Positions 37,742 through 46,091 of a stretch of 64,000 nucleotides of DNA are shown here, piece after piece. Under the pieces are notes generated by a model. It was not told the origin of the DNA. It saw only the letters and a list, made by a program, of their open reading frames with translations, and did not search any database. The position numbers and the translations under genes were made by a program. Each line of letters opens with the position of its first letter. Position 1 is the stretch's first letter. Source of the stretch: G025836975 sp048751585 (GTDB lineage: Bacteria > Pseudomonadota > Gammaproteobacteria > Burkholderiales > Burkholderiaceae_B); assembly GCF_048751585.1 (NCBI RefSeq), contig NZ_JAZHOB010000001.1:627055-691054 (forward strand). The letters are read 5' to 3'.

Positions 37742-38851
37742 ATGAAAATAATCGATGTCACCCTAACCCTGTTTGCCTGGGACGATATCCCGCCAACCAG
37801 CTATGCGGCGCATACAGGCAAGTTTGCCGGCTCCAGCAAGCTTGGGCTGCTTAAGATCGAAACCGACGAAGGAATCACGGGCCACAGCTTCCTGGGTTCG
37901 GCGTATTATGGCGCGGACCTGGACGGCCCCAACCTGATCAAATACCTGAAACCCATCCTGATGGGGCAAAACCCGCTGGACCGCGAGCGCCTGTACCACG
38001 CGCTATGGCGCAGGGCCCGGACCACCACCGTGCGCACGGTCGGCGCCTGCGATGTCGCGCTTTGGGACATCTGCGGCAAGGTGGCCGGCCTGCCCATCCA
38101 TAGGCTGCTGGGCTCCTACCGGGACCGCGTGAAGGCGTATGCAAGCTCGATGATACTGGACAGCCCCCAGGAATATGCCGAAGAAGCGCTGCACTATAAA
38201 TCGCTGAATTGGGCGGCCTACAAGATCCATCCCCCACACCCTTGGCAGGAAGACATCAAGGTCTGCGAAGCCGTCCGCAAGGCAGTGGGAGACGATTACC
38301 TGGTCATGCTGGACGCCGCATGGAGCTACCAGTATCCCGAAGCGGTGCGAGTGGGCCGCGCACTACAGGACCTGAACTACTACTGGTACGAGGATCCTTT
38401 GCACGATGCCGACATCTACAACTATGTGAAGCTCAAGCAGCAGCTGCACATTCCCATCATGGCAACCGAGTTCCCCGCCGTGGGCCTGGATTCCTACGCC
38501 CCCTGGGTGCTGCAGCAGGCGACCGATTTCCTGCGCGGCGACGTGGCGCTGAAAGGCGGCATCACCACCATGATGAAGACCGCCCACCTGGCCGAGTCAT
38601 TCCGCATGAACTATGAAGTCCACCACGGAGGAAACTCCCTGAACAACATCGCCGGCCTGCACGTGATCATGGCGCTGAAGAACACCGAGTTCTTCGAAGT
38701 GCTGCTGCCCGATGGCGCCCAGAAATACGGGCTGGCTGAAGACATTCATGCCGACGCCGACGGCTATGTCTATGCGCCGACCGAGCCAGGGCTGGGCGCA
38801 AAAATCGATTTCGAACTGATCCAGAAGAAAACGGTAGCCGTACTGTCGTAG
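37742..38851 (+). CDS. second enolase-superfamily (MR-like) enzyme
   Basis: 369 residues. Metal ligands fall in VMLDAAWSY, YWYEDPLHD and MATEFPAVG; the catalytic KxH is AAYKIHPP, and VHHGGNSLNN provides the barrel-end residues. It is distinct from the preceding family member, and two different MR-like enzymes in one operon suggests sequential or alternative substrates, for example acid sugars or tartrate-like acids. It lies 43 bp after the first, with AAGGACACC before the ATG. Confidence 0.88.
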   Translation: MKIIDVTLTLFAWDDIPPTSYAAHTGKFAGSSKLGLLKIETDEGITGHSFLGSAYYGADLDGPNLIKYLKPILMGQNPLDRERLYHALWRRARTTTVRTVGACDVALWDICGKVAGLPIHRLLGSYRDRVKAYASSMILDSPQEYAEEALHYKSLNWAAYKIHPPHPWQEDIKVCEAVRKAVGDDYLVMLDAAWSYQYPEAVRVGRALQDLNYYWYEDPLHDADIYNYVKLKQQLHIPIMATEFPAVGLDSYAPWVLQQATDFLRGDVALKGGITTMMKTAHLAESFRMNYEVHHGGNSLNNIAGLHVIMALKNTEFFEVLLPDGAQKYGLAEDIHADADGYVYAPTEPGLGAKIDFELIQKKTVAVLS

Positions 38852-38889
38852 GCACGCCGCCCATCCCCATAACGTATAAAGGAAGAGAC

Positions 38890-39858
38890 ATGTCCCAACT
38901 TCGAACCACCCTCTTGGCGCTGCTGGTTGCGGCGTACGCAACTTGCAGCGGCGCCGCCCACGCCGCCTACCCGGAACGCAGCGTCAATGTCGTCGTGCCG
39001 TTCTCGGCCGGCGGCAGCACCGACATCGTGGCGCGCATCCTGGCCAACGGGCTTAGCAAGGAGTTCAAGCAGCCGGTCGTCGTGGAAAACAAACCCGGCG
39101 CCAGCGGCAATATTGCGGGCGACTACGTTGCCCGATCGAAACCCGACGGCTACACGCTGTTCGTGGGCACCAGCACGTCCATTGCCAATATCTCACTGTT
39201 CAAGAACCTGCCCTTCGATATCCTGAAGGACTTCATCCCGGTATCGCAGATCGTCCATACCCCGCTGGTGCTCATCGTCAACAACGACCTGCCGGTGAAC
39301 GACGTGGCGGGCCTGATCGAGCTGGCGAAAAAGAAGCCCGGCGAACTGAATTACGGCTCCGGCGGCCCGGGGACGTCGCAGCATCTGGGCGGCGTCATGT
39401 TCACGACCATGGCCAATGTGGAAATGACGCACATCCCCTACAAGGGCGCCGCTCCGGCCGTTACAGATTTGATTGGCGGCAGCATCCAGGTCATGTTCGC
39501 CCCCTTGATCGACGCCCTGGGCTATATACGCAGCGGCAAGGTGAAAGCATTGGGTTTGACCACCGACAAGCCGGCTCCTCAAGTGCCGGATGTTCCACTC
39601 ATCTCCAAGACGCTGCCGGGCTTCAACGTGGCCACGTGGAATGCGATTTTCGTTCCCGCCGGCACACCGGCGCCCGTTGTGGATGCCCTGTCCCGCAGCA
39701 TCTCGGCGGTGATGCATAACCCGGAGGTACGCAAGACCGTTGAAAACCAGGGTTCCGAAGCGGTGGGCAGCAACCCGGCGGATTTCAAGAAATTCCTGGA
39801 TAAGGAAGTCATATTGTGGAAGGGGCTGGTGGAGTCCTCGGGCGCGACGCCCAATTGA
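38890..39858 (+). CDS. Bug-family tripartite tricarboxylate transporter receptor
   Basis: 322 residues: a signal peptide to about AAHAA, then YPERSVNVVVPFSAGGSTDIVARILA, the hallmark of Bug/TctC receptors, and GQGSEAVG-like C-terminal elements. These periplasmic proteins bind small carboxylates. No TctA/TctB membrane subunits are adjacent, as is common for the many orphan Bug proteins of Bordetella-type genomes. Last gene of the catabolic operon. Confidence 0.93.
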   Translation: MSQLRTTLLALLVAAYATCSGAAHAAYPERSVNVVVPFSAGGSTDIVARILANGLSKEFKQPVVVENKPGASGNIAGDYVARSKPDGYTLFVGTSTSIANISLFKNLPFDILKDFIPVSQIVHTPLVLIVNNDLPVNDVAGLIELAKKKPGELNYGSGGPGTSQHLGGVMFTTMANVEMTHIPYKGAAPAVTDLIGGSIQVMFAPLIDALGYIRSGKVKALGLTTDKPAPQVPDVPLISKTLPGFNVATWNAIFVPAGTPAPVVDALSRSISAVMHNPEVRKTVENQGSEAVGSNPADFKKFLDKEVILWKGLVESSGATPN

Positions 39859-39907
39859 TCGAGTTGAAACGGCGGTACTGTAAGACGGTGAAGCCATGAC
39901 AGAATTT

Positions 39908-39938
39908 GCCCTGCGCCGAGGTGTTTTTGGCACAGGGC
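39908..39938 (+). terminator. hairpin after the catabolic operon
   Basis: GCCCTG (39908-39913) and CAGGGC (39933-39938) form a 6-bp stem that continues with GCC/GGC, 50 bp after the Bug receptor stop. There is a TGTTTTT in the loop but no T-run after the stem, so termination is only possible. Confidence 0.35.
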
Positions 39939-40023
39939 GAACTCTGGCATGGCTGCTAACGCAGTTGAAGAGCCAGGGTTTAGTCATCTCATCACAAAGG
40001 AAGGAAAGTCGACCTAAAACAAA

Positions 40024-41010
40024 CTAGGCTTTGTCCTTCTTCTCAATCATGAGAGATTTAGGCGCAAACGTTTCGCAAAAAACCTCAACGCCAAATTTTA
40101 TCGCCAAAGCCGCCGCACTTGCAGCGACCATAACGGCAGATATGCTAATTGAATTAAATGAAACCACAATTGCGCCCGTTATGTATTTCTTGTCGTAAAC
40201 AGCTGCCAACCCCTGACTCCATGCTTTGTATACCTCACTATCTGAACTACATATCGACCGCCAAGCCACTCTTCTAAGAGCTGAGTTTGCTCTCTTTCCT
40301 AGCGACTCCTCATTCTCCTTATTCAATGGAGGTGGCAGCAACTTTATATCCGGCGCGGGCAGTCTCAACGTATACGCTCGCCTGACTACATCCAGAAGGT
40401 CGATCACCTGTGGCGGTACCGCCCTACCCATTTCGAGATATATTTGACTTTCCGATTTTGTTTTTATTAGATTTACGGTATGCCAGTCCACTTCTTCCAA
40501 GTCCAGCGAAGGTGCAAGCTCATCGACCAATCCAAGCAGTATGCTTTCCTCCTCTAGACGGGCTATAAGCCGCTCGTGGAATTGTTTTCTTTTTGACTCG
40601 GATCTAATGCAGCTTATATCGTCTACTGCTTTAGCAATCAGCTCTCTCGCCCTATCGATATTTCTTTCTCGCAAATAACATATCGCCAAAAGGGAGGTTG
40701 CCTCAAGATGCAATCTAGTGCGCGGACCACTTTTCTGGATATTTCCCTCAAAACCCAACTTAGCGAACGTGATGCTATTGGCCTCCATAGCGGTTTCGTA
40801 GAGCCAGTTCTTTGCTTGAAGCAAACGCGTTTCATGCCCTGTTGGCCGTAATAGGAGCTGTATCTCCGCCGTGATTAGCTTTGCTTCTCGTAAATTGGCA
40901 GACTTGACGCAGGACACAAGCCGTGGTTCTAAATTTGCCAGTTTCTCTTTTTGCTCTTTGGATAAGGGAGTCTTATAAGCCATGGAAATCGCCGCCGCAC
41001 ATTCGTGCAT
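40024..41010 (-). CDS. hypothetical protein with C-terminal membrane segment
   Basis: 328 residues, AT-rich and unlike its core neighbours. The first 270 residues are helical and charged (LSKEQKEKLANLEPRLVSCVKSANLREAKLI; LLAICYLRERNIDRARELIAKAV), looking like TPR-type repeats. Residues about 275-310 are hydrophobic (YITGAIVVSFNSISISAVMVAASAAALAIKFG), enough for one or two membrane helices. The start could be M10 (40983, MAYKTPLSKEQ); no ribosome-binding site decides it. Not recognised; a membrane-anchored TPR effector is one possibility. Confidence 0.5.
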   Translation of the reverse strand: MHECAAAISMAYKTPLSKEQKEKLANLEPRLVSCVKSANLREAKLITAEIQLLLRPTGHETRLLQAKNWLYETAMEANSITFAKLGFEGNIQKSGPRTRLHLEATSLLAICYLRERNIDRARELIAKAVDDISCIRSESKRKQFHERLIARLEEESILLGLVDELAPSLDLEEVDWHTVNLIKTKSESQIYLEMGRAVPPQVIDLLDVVRRAYTLRLPAPDIKLLPPPLNKENEESLGKRANSALRRVAWRSICSSDSEVYKAWSQGLAAVYDKKYITGAIVVSFNSISISAVMVAASAAALAIKFGVEVFCETFAPKSLMIEKKDKA

Positions 41011-41413
41011 GATCGACGCGCATTGAAGTAGTTCACAATATGGGCGCCGCGCACATCACCCTATGTGAGCAATAGTAACGATAACCGTACGTTGTCGCTA
41101 GTTAGCCCGCGGTCGCTTGCAATCCAAAGTAGCCTATCAATTACCTTCAACATCAGCTACAACCATAAATATACAAAGCATGTCGGTAATGAATTGTCGG
41201 TACATCTCTGTGATCACTTGGATAGGAGCTGACAGAGACCACAGGCACGCGGCGTCAAGTGGTAGTTGAGTTGATCTATGAGGGCTTTGTCGCTGGCTGC
41301 CGCACACTTTGAATGCACATCATCAGCTCATACTGAAGCAAGATGATATATACAAGCCGAAAGGTCGGCAGACTTACCATTGAATTGAGCGATAAGATGG
41401 GCGGAAGTGCAAG
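41011..41413. other. gene-free stretch before the hipBA mini-island
   Basis: About 400 bases, AT-rich, with no gene, hairpin or repeat recognised. The longest open frame that crosses it (minus strand, to 41725) overlaps the att-like DNA and looks like chance. Confidence 0.4.
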
Positions 41414-41508
41414 TTGGAGCGGTGAGGGAATCGAATCTGCCATCCAACCCATCGATTGATAAAGGATCGTTTCCGCCTTGGAAGCGGGAATGTACCCGAT
41501 TATGTACC
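41414..41508 (+). repeat. att-like module, left copy
   Basis: Begins TTGGAGCGGTGAGGGAATCG (41414-41433), which resembles the complement of a tRNA 3' end (TGGAGCGGGTGAAGGGAATCGAAC is usual for tRNA-Gly). It ends with GAATGTACC-N5-ATGTACC (41488-41508). In between, GATTGATAAAGG matches GATTAACAAAGG of the right copy. The spacing from the first element to the second is 74 bp here and 76 bp in the right copy at 44492-44588. Probably a degenerate integration junction. Confidence 0.6.
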
Positions 41509-41755
41509 AGCTTGATTGACATTGGCCAGGGGTTAGGATTGCCCTGTTTCGTTGACGACCATCATTGCTTTCTTGAGAACACAAATAGCACTTTAAGGTT
41601 CTCATCGGAGCGCTTAGCTGTAGTCCCCGATCCTCTGCCCCGTCATGCGTGCGATTCAGAAGCTCGGTAGCGACATCAACTTGGTTCACAGGCGACGCCC
41701 CCCCCTTCCAAGCATCGTTGACCAATCTAATGCTGGCCGCCCGCCAAATATTAAT

Positions 41756-41793
41756 CTATTATGGACAAATTGAAGAAATATTGCCCATAATAG
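41756..41793. promoter_or_regulatory. dyad operator upstream of the antitoxin
   Basis: CTATTATGG (41756-41764) and its exact complement CCATAATAG (41785-41793) are separated by 20 bp and end five bases before the antitoxin start at 41799. HipB-type antitoxins bind short dyads in their own promoter, so this is a natural autoregulatory operator. The two arms could bind two HipB dimers or one dimer pair. Confidence 0.6.
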
Positions 41794-41798
41794 CGAAC

Positions 41799-42167
41799 AT
41801 GCCACGCAAACCACCTATCATCTTTCCTCAAGAACAGAGTCTCCTGTCCGCGCTAGGAGAGCGGCTGCGCCTTGCTCGCAAGCGACGCAAGCTAAGCAAT
41901 GCCGTCGTAGCGCAACGAGCAGGAATTTCAAGGACCACCCTGTACAAGGTTGAAGCGGGTGATCCTGGGGCTACGCTGGGGTCCTATATTCGAGTTCTGG
42001 CCGTGCTTGGTCTTGAGGACGACCTCAACCAGCTTGGAGCCGACGACAGAGTTGGTCGGAAATTGCAGGACCTGGCGCTGGAGCCGGTGGCGCCCAAGCG
42101 CCGCAGCGCTACCCGCGCCAAGACCGTCAAGTCCTCATCAGCCTCAAACGGCGAAGAACCAACATGA
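41799..42167 (+). CDS. hipB: HipB-like antitoxin, XRE helix-turn-helix
   Basis: 122 residues from ATG 41799 (MPRKPPIIFPQEQSLLSALGER). Xre-type HTH: LGERLRLARKRRKLSNAVVAQRAGISRTTLYKVEAGDPGATLGSYIRVLAVLG. A basic C-terminal tail follows (KRRSATRAKTVKSSS). The longer frame runs back through the operator and is not used. Overlaps hipA by ATGA. Neutralises and, with the kinase, autorepresses the promoter. Confidence 0.85.
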   Translation: MPRKPPIIFPQEQSLLSALGERLRLARKRRKLSNAVVAQRAGISRTTLYKVEAGDPGATLGSYIRVLAVLGLEDDLNQLGADDRVGRKLQDLALEPVAPKRRSATRAKTVKSSSASNGEEPT

Positions 42168-43408
42168 GCACGCAGGACAACACCCTGGAAGTCTGGCTGG
42201 ACGACGACCTTGGTTCTGCTCGCCAGGTCGGCACGCTTGCCCATGACCGCGGCCAGATCCGCTTCCATTACGAACGCGATTGGCTGAAGGATCCTCGCGC
42301 CTTCGCGCTGGACCCCGACCTATCTCTCGACGAACACCCCTTCTTTCCCAAACCGGAGCTAGGCAACTTCGGCATCTTCCTGGATTCGTCACCAGACCGA
42401 TGGGGACAAACACTAATGAAGCGGCGCGAGGCCCTGCAGGCAAAGGATGAGCAACGCTCTCCCCGTACGCTATACGCCTGGGACTTCCTGATCGGCGTGC
42501 AAGACCTCACTCGCCAAGGCGCCTTGCGCTTTCGCCGGCCAGGTACGGAAGAGTTTCTTGGCAACGAAAAAATGGCGGCACCGCCAGTGACGACGCTACG
42601 AGAGTTGGAAGCTGTGGCATACCAGCTCAGCAACCGGCGTATCGACAATCTAGATGCATTACGCAAATGGCTAGCCGTGCTTGTCGCACCTGGCGCGTCT
42701 TTGGGCGGAGCCAGGCCAAAGGCCAACTTTACTGAAACCGACGGCTCACTCTGGATCGGCAAGTTCCCAGCCAAGGATGACGATCGAGACGTCGGGGCTT
42801 GGGAATATGTCGTTCACCAGCTCGCCCGAAAAGCGGGGATAGACGTACCGCCTGCGAAGCTCATCAAGTTAAACAACGACTTCCATACCTTCTGTGTCCA
42901 AAGGTTCGATCGCGCCAACAGTTCGCGACGCTTCTATGCCTCGGCGATGACATTGCTTCGCAAGACTCAAAGTGAAGGTACGAGCTATCTGGAATTGGCG
43001 CAGTTCATTCGAGCTCAGGGGGATGCCGAGCACGCGGATGCAGACTTGGAACAGCTATTCCGGCGCGTGGCGTTCAATGTCGCGGTTGGCAACCGCGACG
43101 ACCACCTTCGCAATCACGGATTCGTGCTTGGCAAGACGGGATGGAGACTCGCACCCGCATTTGACGTCAATCCGAATATCGACAAGGCGGAGCATGTCTT
43201 GAATATTGACGACGCCGACAATCGACCTAGCCTAGAGACGGTCCTCAGCACGGCCGCATTTTATGGACTGGACGATGAGCAGACGTGGAAAATTGTGAAG
43301 GAGATAGTCGTGGTTGTCGATCATTGGCAGGACGCTGCTCGTCGGATGGGCATTAGCGGCGCGGATATTGATTTGACTGCAGGGGCGTTTTCGGCAAACA
43401 AAGCATAG
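42164..43408 (+). CDS. hipA: HipA-like serine/threonine kinase toxin
   Basis: 414 residues. N-terminal subdomain, then the P-loop-like GASLGGARPKANFTETDG, lysine-bearing strand (LWIGKFPAKDD), the catalytic loop NRDDHLRNHGFVLG with the HipA-type Asp, and FDVNPN as the metal-binding DFG equivalent. All key residues are present, so it should be an active kinase. HipA-family toxins typically phosphorylate GltX or another aminoacyl-tRNA synthetase, slowing growth. Paired with the HipB-like gene and inside the att-bounded mini-island. Confidence 0.9.
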   Translation: MSTQDNTLEVWLDDDLGSARQVGTLAHDRGQIRFHYERDWLKDPRAFALDPDLSLDEHPFFPKPELGNFGIFLDSSPDRWGQTLMKRREALQAKDEQRSPRTLYAWDFLIGVQDLTRQGALRFRRPGTEEFLGNEKMAAPPVTTLRELEAVAYQLSNRRIDNLDALRKWLAVLVAPGASLGGARPKANFTETDGSLWIGKFPAKDDDRDVGAWEYVVHQLARKAGIDVPPAKLIKLNNDFHTFCVQRFDRANSSRRFYASAMTLLRKTQSEGTSYLELAQFIRAQGDAEHADADLEQLFRRVAFNVAVGNRDDHLRNHGFVLGKTGWRLAPAFDVNPNIDKAEHVLNIDDADNRPSLETVLSTAAFYGLDDEQTWKIVKEIVVVVDHWQDAARRMGISGADIDLTAGAFSANKA

Positions 43409-43414
43409 AGAAGA

Positions 43415-43610
43415 AGGCAGCCGTGCGATTGGCTGCTTTCGGCCAAGCCTGCACGATGGTCGGGTGCTTGGCGCCCCATTGCCCCTCGGCAAAGGCCTGC
43501 AAAGCCATTTGCGCTTCTTGTTCGCTGGCGGCGGCATAGATGGGCCGCAGTGCCTGGGCAACGGGTTTGCGATCTTTCCAGCCGGTGTAAGTATCCTTAC
43601 GCCATGGCAC
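43415..43610 (-). mobile_element. IS256-family transposase fragment
   Basis: On the minus strand the frame reads YTGWKDRKPVAQALRPIYAA, then ASEQEAQMALQAFAEGQWGA and KHPTIVQAW, matching the Mutator/IS256 transposase block (SYKDRKRVAQALKPIYQAA...FEAEWGERYPMIVKSW). Both ends of the transposase are missing, and the frame then runs into the end of hipA. It marks an IS insertion and deletion next to hipA. Confidence 0.7.
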
Positions 43611-43661
43611 TTAGCCTCAACCCTTCACGAGACAAAACCTATTACTTCCAAAGCTGAAGCT

Positions 43662-44381
43662 ATGCATATGAACAATAGACTTTCATCTACCAACAACCTG
43701 GCAGCTCTTCTTACAAAGCTATCCAACTCGCAGCCTTACCGTCCCTCAACACTCATTGGCCGTGAGCAACGAGTGCTGGAACGAGCCGCTAATTGGATGC
43801 TGGGGATTGCATGTGGACTTATCCTGCTTATCGTCCCGTTAGCTATGCACTTCCATTTCTGGGATCCCACGGCGCAATGGGTAAAAACGACAGCGCTCAC
43901 CATTGCAATTGGCGCACAAATTCTCAGTCTACTGTCCGTCATCGTGCGTTCCATGGGCATATTGCTGCTAGCCCTCCGATGGAAAAGAATCACCCTAACA
44001 ACATTGCTTCACGAAGTCGAGGTTAACGAAAGCCATGCGCTGAGCCTTACTGCGTTTAACGAAGATGTACGGGAGAGGGCTGAACAGCATCTGAGGCTGA
44101 AACTATCCCGCCTGGAAAGGCGCATTGGTGTAATACTCGGGGACAAAACCGCTGTACTTTCGTTAATAGTACTTACGATACCAATCGTGAAGGAAGCTGG
44201 CGGACTTTCTTGGATACGACAGGTAATCGACTCCAGCTACAATTTTACAAGCTGGGAGTCTCTTTCTCTTTATTTCTTCGCCTTTCTGCTCGGTATATCC
44301 CTAGGGGCCATAGGCCTTAAGATGCTTGCAGAGCGAATTCGATATCAATTGGAAATTCTTTCGCTTGCCCGGAAGCGTTGA
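43662..44381 (+). CDS. hypothetical membrane protein
   Basis: 239 residues from ATG 43662. About four membrane segments: WMLGIACGLILLIVPLAMHF, ALTIAIGAQILSLLSVIVRSMGILLLAL, TAVLSLIVLTIPIV and LYFFAFLLGISLGAIGLKML, with a charged helical loop between the second and third (NEDVRERAEQHLRLKLSRLERR). Not recognised. It is the last gene of the mini-island, just before the right att-like copy, so it is cargo. Confidence 0.5.
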   Translation: MHMNNRLSSTNNLAALLTKLSNSQPYRPSTLIGREQRVLERAANWMLGIACGLILLIVPLAMHFHFWDPTAQWVKTTALTIAIGAQILSLLSVIVRSMGILLLALRWKRITLTTLLHEVEVNESHALSLTAFNEDVRERAEQHLRLKLSRLERRIGVILGDKTAVLSLIVLTIPIVKEAGGLSWIRQVIDSSYNFTSWESLSLYFFAFLLGISLGAIGLKMLAERIRYQLEILSLARKR

Positions 44382-44766
44382 GGTCTGATCACATCAGGGC
44401 CTTGACTCAACGTGACAGGGACTGTGCGAGCCGTATTTGGGGGATGGCCACTCTTTCTCCGCATATGGCGAAGAGTCCATTGCTGAAATTCTTGGAGCGG
44501 GTGAAGGAAACAGTAAAGTCCGCCTACCCCCTTGATTAACAAAGGTTTTATTCAGTTCGAATAGTGCGAATGTACCTAATAATGTACCCATCCATGACCA
44601 CTATAATACGCGAAGTCTGGCGAAGGCCATAGAGAGCCGTCGAGTTCTACACAACGCTATCGAAAACATGCAGACCAATGCCAGAGCGACGCACAGTATT
44701 ATTGAACGTTATTGAGCGGAAATAAGTTCGTAGTCGATCTCGGAGCAAACGGCGAGAGCTGCCGCT
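44382..44766. other. stretch with the right att-like copy
   Basis: 385 bases without a gene. It carries the right att-like module (listed separately, 44492-44588) and AT-rich DNA up to the end of the LysR-type domain gene. Confidence 0.4.
44492..44588 (+). repeat. att-like module, right copy
   Basis: TTGGAGCGGGTGAAGGAAAC (44492-44511) is again like the complement of a tRNA-Gly 3' end. GATTAACAAAGG follows, then GAATGTACC-N5-ATGTACC at 44568-44588 (18 of 21 positions equal to the left copy at 41488). Same direction as the left copy, as expected for direct repeats around an integrated element of about 3.1 kb. No integrase gene lies between them. Confidence 0.6.
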
Positions 44767-45426
44767 TTAACCCACCACGTCACGAAGCGAGGCCGTGCCA
44801 GCACAGCGCCGCGCCCGCTCGATAAACCGCGTGACCCTCTCCGAAGCGCCGTCGCAATAAAGCAGGAACGTTGTAATCGAGTGACCGTCTGCGTGAAGAG
44901 GTCTCGCGACGATACCGGCTTCTCGTGCCGCATCGATCCGAGAGCATGCGGCCAGCCCGACACCATAGCCGGCCGCTACCACAGTTGCCATGAACTCAAA
45001 ACTGCGCGCCTGAGCTGCAACGTGTGGTGTCATTTCAGCCTTCACGAACAAGGCTTGCACGTAATAATGCATGGCCGCGCAGGCCTCGGAATGCCACATC
45101 ACTACCGGATAGTCCGCAAGTGTAGACAACGGGATGGCTGCATAGGTCAGTAGTGGTGAGCGCGCTGGCATCAGGACCGCCAGTTCGTCATGCCAGAGCG
45201 GCTGCATCTTCAGGCCGTGTTCGGCTCCCACATCCAGGGTAAATCCGAGTTCGTAGCGTCTGTCTTTCAGACCCGCGATTTGCTCTGCTGGGGCAACCTC
45301 AGACAGTGCAACGGGCGTTTCAGGCTCCTCTATGCGTTGGCGAGCTAGGAGCGTTGCTAGCTGTGCGTGGATCGCGCCAAACGATACGGCGATTCGCAAA
45401 GGTCGCAGATCAGCGTTGGAGGGCAT
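44767..45426 (-). CDS. stand-alone LysR substrate-binding domain protein
   Basis: 219 residues covering only the effector-binding domain of a LysR regulator (LRIAVSFGAIHAQLATLLARQR to RVTRFIERARR). The N-terminal DNA-binding helix-turn-helix is absent. Yet the start at 45426 has a strong ribosome-binding site (AAGGAGAACAAT-ATG), so it is likely translated as such. It could be a decayed regulator, or a free ligand-binding domain that pairs with another LysR. Similar in sequence to the effector domain of the intact LysR at 46092-47000, suggesting a duplicated regulator. Confidence 0.65.
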   Translation of the reverse strand: MPSNADLRPLRIAVSFGAIHAQLATLLARQRIEEPETPVALSEVAPAEQIAGLKDRRYELGFTLDVGAEHGLKMQPLWHDELAVLMPARSPLLTYAAIPLSTLADYPVVMWHSEACAAMHYYVQALFVKAEMTPHVAAQARSFEFMATVVAAGYGVGLAACSRIDAAREAGIVARPLHADGHSITTFLLYCDGASERVTRFIERARRCAGTASLRDVVG

Positions 45427-45734
45427 ATTGTTCTCCTTATTCGCAGAGAACTGTCGTTCTTCGTTAAATACCGGAATAGTGCCAAAGTCTTCGCTAAAGC
45501 TGAACTAGCCGGACGACCGACATCTGGAGACAGACTGGGGCAGCTCATGCCTCCAACTACCGCCTAATGTCTTCTCCTCAAAACAAGAAGCTGGTTCAAC
45601 ACTTCCTTCACATTCTCTACGCTCCATTTCCGAGTCCGGGATTTAATGGACGAGCCCACGTTTAACGGTAACGGTCCAGGAACTAGCGGAGAACGACAGC
45701 GTAAGTCAAAAATAAGGCTTAAATCTTATCATGA

Positions 45735-45746
45735 GTTAAATTTAAC
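45735..45746. promoter_or_regulatory. perfect 12-bp palindrome in the XRE promoter region
   Basis: GTTAAATTTAAC is a perfect 12-bp palindrome 38 bp before the XRE start codon. It may be a second operator. The rest of 45427-45783 (357 bp, between divergent genes) holds this site, the start-codon palindrome and nothing else recognised. Confidence 0.35.
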
Positions 45747-45771
45747 GTGGTTTGATTTATGTCATCATACG

Positions 45772-45795
45772 AAGCTTCTGCAGATGCAGAAGCTT
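45772..45795. promoter_or_regulatory. 24-bp palindrome covering the XRE start codon
   Basis: AAGCTTCTGCA (45772-45782), two bases, then its exact complement (45785-45795). It contains the ATG at 45784-45786 of the XRE-family gene. An 11-bp-arm palindrome at the start codon suggests autorepression by the encoded HTH protein, or an mRNA hairpin hiding the start. Confidence 0.5.
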
Positions 45796-46086
45796 ACTAT
45801 TCAACGAGGCCGGCCCGCTGGCACCACCACCTATGAAGCAGGGCCAGCCATTGCGTTTGGCATGGCCGTGCGGACGGCAAGAACAGAGTTGGGCATCGCC
45901 CAAGAGACACTCGCCCACCTGGCGGGGATCGAGCGTTCGCACATGGGCAAGATCGAGCGTGGCGAACATATGCCGAACCTGGCGATTATTCTGCGTATCG
46001 CCAGGGCACTGAACAAAAGCGCGAGTGAACTGATAGCGGCCACTGAGAAAAATCTACAGACTGAAACCAACGCAACCGATGGGTAA
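45784..46086 (+). CDS. XRE family transcriptional regulator
   Basis: 100 residues from ATG 45784 (MQKLTIQRGRPAGTTTYEAG). Xre-type HTH: FGMAVRTARTELGIAQETLAHLAGIERSHMGKIERGEHMPNLAIILRIARALNKSASELIAATE. There is no ribosome-binding site before this ATG; the transcript may be leaderless. The frame is open back to 45646 but that part looks noncoding. It lies between two LysR-type genes and converges with the second. Confidence 0.75.
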   Translation: MQKLTIQRGRPAGTTTYEAGPAIAFGMAVRTARTELGIAQETLAHLAGIERSHMGKIERGEHMPNLAIILRIARALNKSASELIAATEKNLQTETNATDG

Positions 46087-46091
46087 TATTG

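Noticed and set aside
41276..41725. 149-residue minus-strand frame across the left att-like module
   Set aside because: It crosses repeat DNA and the hipB operator region, has low-complexity composition and no recognisable fold.
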